This document shows, piece by piece, positions 58,777-64,000 of a DNA stretch of 64,000 bases. The stretch covers positions 620,001 to 684,000 of the forward strand of contig NZ_LS483488.1 in the NCBI RefSeq assembly GCF_900478295.1. Direction: 5' to 3'. The notes under the pieces were generated by a model, which was not told the DNA's origin, did no database searches, and saw nothing but the letters and a program-made list of their open reading frames with translations. Positions within the stretch are counted from its first letter, which is position 1, and every line of letters starts with the position of its first letter. The DNA is from Helicobacter pylori NCTC 11637 = CCUG 17874 = ATCC 43504 = JCM 12093. GTDB taxonomy: Bacteria; Campylobacterota; Campylobacteria; Campylobacterales; Helicobacteraceae. A program made the position numbers and the translations under genes.

Positions 58777-59772
58777 ATGAAAAGGTTTTTTTTTATCCCT
58801 TTTATCGCTCCCTTTTTTCTCAATGGGGAGCCTTCAGCGTTTGATTTACAAAGCGGAGCCACCAAAAAAGAACTCAAGCAGTTGCAAGTCAATAGTAAGA
58901 ATTTTTCCAATATTTTGACCAAAATCCATTCGCAAGTAGAGGCTAACACTCAAGCTCAAGAGGGTTTGAGAAGCGTTTATGAGGGGCAGGCTAATAAGAT
59001 TAAAGATCTCAATAACGCTATCCTTTCCCAAGAAGAATCCTTGCGAGCCTTAAAAGCCTTGCAAGAAGTGCAAGCTAACACATTAAAGCAGCAATCGCAA
59101 ACTTTAGAGGATTTAAGGAATGAGATTCACGCTAACCAACAGGCCATCCAACAGCTAGACAAGCAAAATAAAGAGATGAGTGAATTATTGACCAAGTTAA
59201 GCCAGGATTTGGTTTCACAAATCGCCTTAATCCAAAAAGCCCTCAAAGAACAAGAGGAAAAAGCTGAAAAGCCGCTCAAACCAAGCGTTCCGGCCAATAA
59301 AAACCCCCCTTTAAAAGCCGAAGCCCCAAAAAATCAAGAGAAAAAAACCCAAGAAAAGGCGAAAGTGGAGTTTGATAAAGATTTGTCCAAGCAAAAAGAG
59401 ATCTTTCAAGAAGCCCTGTCTTTTTTTAGAAACAAATCCTATGCAGAAGCCAAAGAGCGTTTGTTGTGGTTAGAAGCCAATAGTTACAGACTTTATTATG
59501 TGCGTTATGTTCTTGGAGAAGTGGCTTATGGAGAAAAGAAATATAGAGAAGCGATCAAGTATTACAAAGAGAGCGCTCTTTTAAATAAAAAAGCGTCTTA
59601 CATGCCTGCGCTTTTGTGGCATACGGCATGGTCGTTTAAAAAAATCAAAGACGATCAAAACTATTATAAATTTTTAAACACTTTGCAGCACTTGTATCCT
59701 TCAAGCGAACAAGCTAAAATGGCACAAAAAATCTTAGAAAACAAGGAGAAACACTATCATGCAAAACCATGA
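58777..59772 (+). CDS. cpoB: CpoB/YbgF-like periplasmic TPR protein
   Basis: 331 residues with a short signal peptide ([19 protein letters not shown]), a coiled coil from about 30 to 165, a Lys/Pro-rich linker and a C-terminal TPR region ([25 protein letters not shown] and following). Position after pal is the usual place of ybgF/cpoB, which coordinates peptidoglycan synthesis with Tol-Pal. It starts 8 bases after pal and overlaps slyD by 14 bases. Confidence 0.85.
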   Translation: MKRFFFIPFIAPFFLNGEPSAFDLQSGATKKELKQLQVNSKNFSNILTKIHSQVEANTQAQEGLRSVYEGQANKIKDLNNAILSQEESLRALKALQEVQANTLKQQSQTLEDLRNEIHANQQAIQQLDKQNKEMSELLTKLSQDLVSQIALIQKALKEQEEKAEKPLKPSVPANKNPPLKAEAPKNQEKKTQEKAKVEFDKDLSKQKEIFQEALSFFRNKSYAEAKERLLWLEANSYRLYYVRYVLGEVAYGEKKYREAIKYYKESALLNKKASYMPALLWHTAWSFKKIKDDQNYYKFLNTLQHLYPSSEQAKMAQKILENKEKHYHAKP

Positions 59773-60316
59773 TTTAGAGTCAATCAAACAAGCCGCTTTG
59801 ATTGAATATGAAGTGAGAGAACAAGGCTCTAGCGAAGTGCTAGACAGCAATATTTCTAAAGAGCCTTTAGAGTTTATTATAGGCGCTAATCAAATCATAG
59901 CAGGGTTAGAAAAGGCGGTATTAAAGGCTCAAATTGGCGAGTGGGAAGAGGTTGTCATCGCCCCAGAAGAAGCTTATGGGGTTTATGAAAGCAGCTATTT
60001 GCAAGAAGTCCCTAGAGATCAATTTGAAGGCATTGAATTAGAAAAAGGCATGAGCGTTTTTGGGCAAACTGAAGACAATCAAACCATTCAAGCCATTATC
60101 AAAGACTTTAGCAACACGCATGTGATGGTGGATTATAACCACCCGTTAGCCGGGAAAACTTTAGCGTTTTGTTTCAAGGTTTTAGGTTTTAGGGAAGTGA
60201 GCGAAGAAGAAATTTTAGCTTCACACCATGGCGGTGGGACAGGTTGCTGTGGCGGTCATGGGGGTCATGGCGGAAAGAAAGGTGGGGGTTGTGGTTGCTC
60301 ATGTTCGCATGGGTAG
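59759..60316 (+). CDS. slyD: Peptidyl-prolyl isomerase and metallochaperone SlyD
   Basis: 185 residues. An FKBP domain with an inserted flap ([38 protein letters not shown]) is followed by a metal-binding tail rich in Gly, His and Cys ([19 protein letters not shown]... CGCSCSHG). SlyD delivers nickel for hydrogenase and urease maturation, which matters in H. pylori. Overlaps the preceding gene, suggesting coupling to the Tol-Pal operon. Confidence 0.95.
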   Translation: MQNHDLESIKQAALIEYEVREQGSSEVLDSNISKEPLEFIIGANQIIAGLEKAVLKAQIGEWEEVVIAPEEAYGVYESSYLQEVPRDQFEGIELEKGMSVFGQTEDNQTIQAIIKDFSNTHVMVDYNHPLAGKTLAFCFKVLGFREVSEEEILASHHGGGTGCCGGHGGHGGKKGGGCGCSCSHG

Positions 60317-60347
60317 TAAGGTATAGGAGTCTTTAAAAGGCAAGATC

Positions 60348-60554
60348 ATGAATAGTTCTAATCTCAAAAATTGGCTATTCCCTACCATTTGCTTTTTTTT
60401 ATTTTGTTATATTTTAATTTTTTTAATGTTTTTTATGTTTAAAAGTTTGCAATCGCAATCGTTTGGCTCTGTGGCAGAAACCGGAAAAAAACCCATCACC
60501 ACCACCAAGAAATTTGGTAAGGAATTGCAAAAACAGATTTCAAAAATCCATTAA
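60348..60554 (+). CDS. Small single-pass membrane protein, unknown
   Basis: 68 residues: short polar N-terminus, one long hydrophobic helix (FPTICFFLFCYILIFLMFFMF), then a basic tail (KKPITTTKKFGKELQKQISK) predicted to be cytoplasmic or periplasmic depending on topology. It lies between slyD and flgM. Its stop codon overlaps the -35 box of the flgM promoter. No family recognised. Confidence 0.65.
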   Translation: MNSSNLKNWLFPTICFFLFCYILIFLMFFMFKSLQSQSFGSVAETGKKPITTTKKFGKELQKQISKIH

Positions 60555-60577
60555 CTTTTTTTCTTTTTTGCCGATAC
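60551..60577 (+). promoter_or_regulatory. Sigma-28 (FliA) promoter of flgM
   Basis: TTAA at 60551, 15 bases of T-rich spacer, then GCCGATAC at 60570-60577. This matches the flagellar sigma-28 consensus (TAAA-N15-GCCGATAA) closely, 41 bases before the flgM ATG. Confidence 0.88.
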
Positions 60578-60617
60578 TTGCTGTAATGAATTGAATATTA
60601 AATTAAAGGATTTTACA

Positions 60618-60821
60618 ATGATCAATGCCATTTCTTCTCTTGCTCCGGTGCAATCTTTGGGGAATTACAAGCGTGTGGAAAAGAATGAAAAAGTTGAAAA
60701 TAGCGAGGCCGCTCTTGATAGGGTAGCTGAAATCAAGAAAGCGATTGAAAATAACCAGTATAAAATCAACTTGCATGAGACTTCTCACAAAATGGCACAG
60801 GATTTATTAGGGATAAGCTAG
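60618..60821 (+). CDS. flgM: Anti-sigma-28 factor FlgM
   Basis: 67 residues. Short form of FlgM without the secretion-competent N-terminal region of enterobacterial proteins, as known for H. pylori. The C-terminal helices (ALDRVAEIKKAIENNQYKIN, HKMAQDLLGIS) are the sigma-28 binding part. Start ATG 60618 is preceded by AAAGGATTTTACA; an ATT-region reading nine codons longer is not supported. The gene is driven by sigma-28 and its product inhibits sigma-28, closing a feedback loop. Confidence 0.93.
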   Translation: MINAISSLAPVQSLGNYKRVEKNEKVENSEAALDRVAEIKKAIENNQYKINLHETSHKMAQDLLGIS

Positions 60822-60953
60822 GGACTTCATTTCTAGGGGGTTTGTTCTTGCTGTGATTTTGCTTTTCATTAAATTTTAGTTTCTCTGTGTTTTAAAATGA
60901 GTTTTTTGTTCTCTTAAATGGGGCATGTTTTTTTGTGTGTCAGGAATGATTGA

Positions 60954-61913
60954 TTGGGGATTTTAACTTTTATGGATTTTTGCTCTGGTATTGGTGGAGG
61001 CCGTTTGGGCTTGGAGCAATGCCATTTAAAATGCGTAGGGCATGCCGAAATCAATCATGAAGCCCTTAGAACTTATGAATTATTTTTTAAAGACACCCAT
61101 AATTTTGGGGATTTGATGCGAATCAATCCTAATGATTTACCCGATTTTGATGCGCTCATTAGTGGGTTTCCTTGTCAGGCTTTTTCTATCAATGGCAAAA
61201 GGAAGGGGCTTGAAGATGAAAGAGGGACGATTATTTATGGGCTTATTCGCATTTTAAAAGTCAAACAGCCTGAATGTTTCTTACTTGAAAACGTTAAGGG
61301 CTTAATCAACCATAAGCAGCAAGAAACTTTTAAAACCATTATCAAAGCCTTGCAAGAAGCGGGCTATACAACTTATTATCAAATTTTAAACAGCGCTGAT
61401 TTCCAATTAGCCCAAAAGAGAGAACGCCTTTATATCGTAGGGTTTAGGAAGGATTTAAAACACCCATTTCATTTCCCTTTAGGTTTAGCCAATGATTATT
61501 GTTTTAAGGATTTTTTAGACGCTGATAATGAATGTTATTTGGATGTGAGTAACGCTGCATTTCAAAGATACTTGCATAACCGATACAACCATAACCGGGT
61601 TTCTTTAGAAAATATCTTAACTTTAGAAAACGCCGTTTTAGACACAAGACAATCTGATTTAAGGTTGTATTTTAATGTTTTTCCTACTTTAAGGACTTCT
61701 CGGCATGGTTTGTTTTATACCCAAAAAGGTAAAATCAAAAGATTAAATGCAACTGAAAGCCTGCTTTTACAAGGATTTCCTAGGGATTTGATTGCTAAGA
61801 TTAAAAATAATCCTAATTTTAAAGAAAGCCATTTGTTATCCCAAGCGGGGAATGCGATGAGCGTGAATGTGATTGCTGCAATCGCTAAACAAATGTTAAA
61901 GGCGATTCAATAA
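60954..61913 (+). CDS. C5-cytosine DNA methyltransferase (orphan, GCGC-type family)
   Basis: 319 residues from a TTG start (an ATG six codons later is possible, but the conserved LTFMDFCSGIGG strand begins before it). Motif I DFCSGIGGGRLGLE, motif IV GFPCQAFS with catalytic Cys 74, motif VI LLENVKGL, motif VIII QKRERLY and motif X GNAMSVNV are all intact. It sits alone between flgM and flgN with no restriction enzyme gene nearby. From memory this locus matches the core-genome enzyme called M.Hpy99III (JHP1050/HP1121), which methylates GCGC. Specificity is inferred from that. Confidence 0.9.
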   Translation: MGILTFMDFCSGIGGGRLGLEQCHLKCVGHAEINHEALRTYELFFKDTHNFGDLMRINPNDLPDFDALISGFPCQAFSINGKRKGLEDERGTIIYGLIRILKVKQPECFLLENVKGLINHKQQETFKTIIKALQEAGYTTYYQILNSADFQLAQKRERLYIVGFRKDLKHPFHFPLGLANDYCFKDFLDADNECYLDVSNAAFQRYLHNRYNHNRVSLENILTLENAVLDTRQSDLRLYFNVFPTLRTSRHGLFYTQKGKIKRLNATESLLLQGFPRDLIAKIKNNPNFKESHLLSQAGNAMSVNVIAAIAKQMLKAIQ

Positions 61914-61987
61914 GGGAGCTTTAAGGGGAGAATGATTTCAAAATACCCCCTATTCCCTTAAGAAATTGGGTTTTACAATAAATAAAA

Positions 61988-62002
61988 TGGCATAGTATTT
62001 GC
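61988..62002 (+). promoter_or_regulatory. Sigma-54 (RpoN) promoter of flgN-flgK
   Basis: TGGCATAGTATTTGC: the -24 GG (61989-61990) and -12 GC (62001-62002) are separated by exactly ten bases, as required. It is 36 bases before the flgN ATG, which fits the known RpoN control of middle flagellar genes. Confidence 0.88.
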
Positions 62003-62038
62003 TTGAATACGGCTGAAACAAGAGCTAAAGGATTTGTT

Positions 62039-62473
62039 ATGGTCGTTTTACATTCTCATTTAGAAAACGCGCTCAACCAATTGGAAGAATTGATTGATTT
62101 AACCGAGCGCGATATAAGAGACATCAAGCTCGCTAAACACACCGAAATTTTTGAAAGAAACCATCAAAAACAGCTAGCGATTCAAGCTTTTGAGAAAGAA
62201 AAAGCGAATATAGATGCGCAAATGTTGTCTTTAAAAAATCAATTCCCTAATAAAGAAATGAGTGAATTGCTAGACGAAAAAACGAGCGATTTTTTAAACC
62301 AAATGCGAGAGTCCTTGTTTGTTTTGAAAGAAAAAAACTTGATTTATTCGCGCATGGCGTTTGCGGTTTCTGAGTTTTATTCTTCGCTCATCCAACAAAT
62401 CATCCCCCATGACACTTGCGACTATAAAGGCTCTAGGCATGTGGGGAGCCATTTTTTAAGAGTGCAGGCGTAA
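62039..62473 (+). CDS. flgN: FlgN-like flagellar export chaperone
   Basis: 144 residues, almost wholly helical (HLENALNQLEELIDLTERDIRDIKLA and following), like FlgN chaperones that hold FlgK and FlgL before export. Start ATG 62039 after AAAGGATTTGTT; a TTG 12 codons upstream overlaps the sigma-54 promoter and is rejected. The stop is one base before the flgK ATG. Assignment rests on helical character, position and promoter, since FlgN sequences are poorly conserved. Confidence 0.78.
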   Translation: MVVLHSHLENALNQLEELIDLTERDIRDIKLAKHTEIFERNHQKQLAIQAFEKEKANIDAQMLSLKNQFPNKEMSELLDEKTSDFLNQMRESLFVLKEKNLIYSRMAFAVSEFYSSLIQQIIPHDTCDYKGSRHVGSHFLRVQA

Positions 62474-62474
62474 A

Positions 62475-64000
62475 ATGGGCGGAATCTTATCTTCACTCAA
62501 CACTTCTTACACCGGCCTACAAGCCCATCAGAGCATGGTGGATGTTACCGGGAATAATATTTCTAACGCTAGCGATGAATTTTATAGCCGTCAGCGCGTG
62601 ATTGCAAAGCCTCAAGCGGCTTACATGTATGGCACTAAAAATGTGAATATGGGCGTGGATGTAGAAGCCATTGAAAGGGTGCATGATGAGTTTGTTTTTT
62701 CTCGTTACACGAAGGCTAATTACGAAAACACTTATTACGATACAGAGTTTTCGCATTTAAAAGAAGCGAGTGCGTATTTTCCGGACATTGATGAAGCGAG
62801 CCTTTTTACGGATTTGCAAGATTATTTTAATTCATGGAAAGAATTGTCTAAAAACGCCAAAGACTCCGCTCAAAAACAGGCTCTCGCTCAAAAAACAGAA
62901 GCTTTAACGCACAACATTAAAGACACCAGAGAAAGATTAACGACCTTACAGCACAAGGCGAGTGAAGAATTAAAAAGCGTGATTAAAGAAGTCAATAGCT
63001 TGGGTTCTCAAATCGCTCAAATCAATAAACGCATTAAAGAAGTGGAAAACAACAAGAGTTTAAAGCATGCGAATGAGTTAAGGGATAAGCGAGATGAGTT
63101 GGAATTCCATTTGCGAGAGCTTTTAGGGGGGAATGTTTTTAAAAGCAGCATTAAAACCCATTCGCTCACGGATAAAGACTCAGCGGATTTTGATGAGAGC
63201 TATAACCTTAATATCGGGCATGGATTCAACATCATTGATGGCTCTATTTTCCATCCTTTAGTGGTTAAAGAGTCTGAAAATAAAGGGGGTTTGAACCAGG
63301 TTTATTTTCAAAGCGATGATTTTAAGGTTACTAATATTACCGACAAGCTCAATCAGGGAAAAGTGGGGGCGTTATTGAATGTGTATAATGACGGCTCTAA
63401 CGGGACTTCAAAGGGCAAATTACAAGATTATATTGATTTGTTGGATTCTTTTGCTAGGGGCTTGATAGAATCCACTAATGCGATTTACGCTCAAAGTGCG
63501 AGTCATCATATTGAAGGCGAGCCTGTAGAATTTAATAGCGATGAAGCCTTTAAAGACACTAATTATAATATCAAAAACGGCTCGTTTGATTTAATCGCTT
63601 ACAACACCGATGGTAAAGAAATCGCCAGAAAAACCATTGCTATCACGCCCATTACAACCATGAACGACATTATCCAAGCCATTAACGCTAACACCGATGA
63701 CAATCAAGACAACAACACCGAAAACGACTTTGATGATTATTTCACAGCGAGCTTTAACAATGAGACTAAAAAATTTGTTATCCAGCCTAAAAACGCTTCG
63801 CAAGGGTTGTTTGTCTCTATGAAAGATGATGGCACGAATTTTATGGGAGCGTTAAAACTCAACCCTTTTTTTCAAGGCGATGACGCTTCTAACATCAGCT
63901 TGAATAAAGAATACAAAAAAGAGCCTACCACTATCCGCCCATGGCTTGCCCCCATTAACGGGAATTTTGATGTGGCGAACATGATGCAGCAATTGCAATA
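62475..64000 (+). CDS. flgK: Flagellar hook-associated protein FlgK, 3'-truncated by the window edge
   Basis: The frame is open from ATG 62475 to the last base, giving about 508 residues of a protein usually near 600. The N-terminus GGILSSLNTSYTGLQAHQSM, VTGNNISNASDEFYSRQRV is the conserved flagellar rod/hook family start. The region around LHELLG-type RDKRDELEFHLRELLGG is also FlgK-like. FlgK is the first hook-filament junction protein, exported with FlgN's help. The C-terminus lies beyond the window. Confidence 0.93.
   Translation, partial: MGGILSSLNTSYTGLQAHQSMVDVTGNNISNASDEFYSRQRVIAKPQAAYMYGTKNVNMGVDVEAIERVHDEFVFSRYTKANYENTYYDTEFSHLKEASAYFPDIDEASLFTDLQDYFNSWKELSKNAKDSAQKQALAQKTEALTHNIKDTRERLTTLQHKASEELKSVIKEVNSLGSQIAQINKRIKEVENNKSLKHANELRDKRDELEFHLRELLGGNVFKSSIKTHSLTDKDSADFDESYNLNIGHGFNIIDGSIFHPLVVKESENKGGLNQVYFQSDDFKVTNITDKLNQGKVGALLNVYNDGSNGTSKGKLQDYIDLLDSFARGLIESTNAIYAQSASHHIEGEPVEFNSDEAFKDTNYNIKNGSFDLIAYNTDGKEIARKTIAITPITTMNDIIQAINANTDDNQDNNTENDFDDYFTASFNNETKKFVIQPKNASQGLFVSMKDDGTNFMGALKLNPFFQGDDASNISLNKEYKKEPTTIRPWLAPINGNFDVANMMQQLQ

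Overview
The window is chromosomal DNA of Helicobacter pylori. It carries many species-typical genes: three Hop-family outer membrane proteins (hopQ, hopL, hopI), a Hof protein, the flavodoxin/FqrB pair, the His/Cys-tailed SlyD, a 16S rRNA gene with no 23S or tRNA beside it, and the flgM and flgN-flgK flagellar genes. It is AT-rich with short intergenic spaces. It starts inside nupC and ends inside flgK.

Layout. 1-2935: nucleoside uptake and salvage (nupC-deoB-deoD). 2936-5779: the CEACAM-binding adhesin gene hopQ, flanked by two copies of an AapA/IsoA-type toxin-antitoxin module; both toxin reading frames are damaged while both antisense-RNA genes look intact. 5780-8439: a purine-type permease and the glucose/galactose transporter gluP. 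8709-12338 (minus): an exported protein and a polar amino-acid ABC transporter (glnP-glnP-glnQ-glnH). 12550-18298: cstA, hofH with a 34-bp tandem repeat at its 3' end, and pgi. 18362-22487: a frameshifted MFS efflux gene, the FqrB reductase, ccoS, a DedA-like protein, flavodoxin fldA and ybeY. 22547-31243 (minus): fic, proC, hopL, hopI, murG, fliW. 31381-37651 (plus): valS, ffh, and the translation operon rpsP-khpA-rimM-trmD-rplS.

37652-45940 is the accessory-looking part. It holds a decayed NYN-domain gene, a structured leader and the orphan 16S rRNA gene, a strongly T-skewed low-complexity stretch, an unrecognised ORF, a DUF2130 protein with a PD-(D/E)xK-like motif, and an 822-residue ABC/Rad50-like ATPase. 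The ATPase has a CxxC hook and a C-terminal R-x3-E...H pattern like the anticodon nucleases PrrC/RloC. The last two genes are the best candidates for an uncharacterised defence or stress module.

45942-64000 returns to housekeeping: fmt-birA-parA-parB, the F1Fo ATP synthase genes atpX-F-H-A-G-D-C, and the Tol-Pal envelope cluster (exbB/tolQ, exbD/tolR, tolA-like, tolB, pal, cpoB-like) followed by slyD. Flagellar genes close the window: flgM behind a sigma-28-type promoter, an orphan C5-cytosine methyltransferase, and flgN-flgK behind a sigma-54-type promoter. Disrupted genes are the efflux gene (one lost T), the NYN gene (a nonsense codon and two frameshifts), aapA1 (one extra A) and a second aapA-like remnant.
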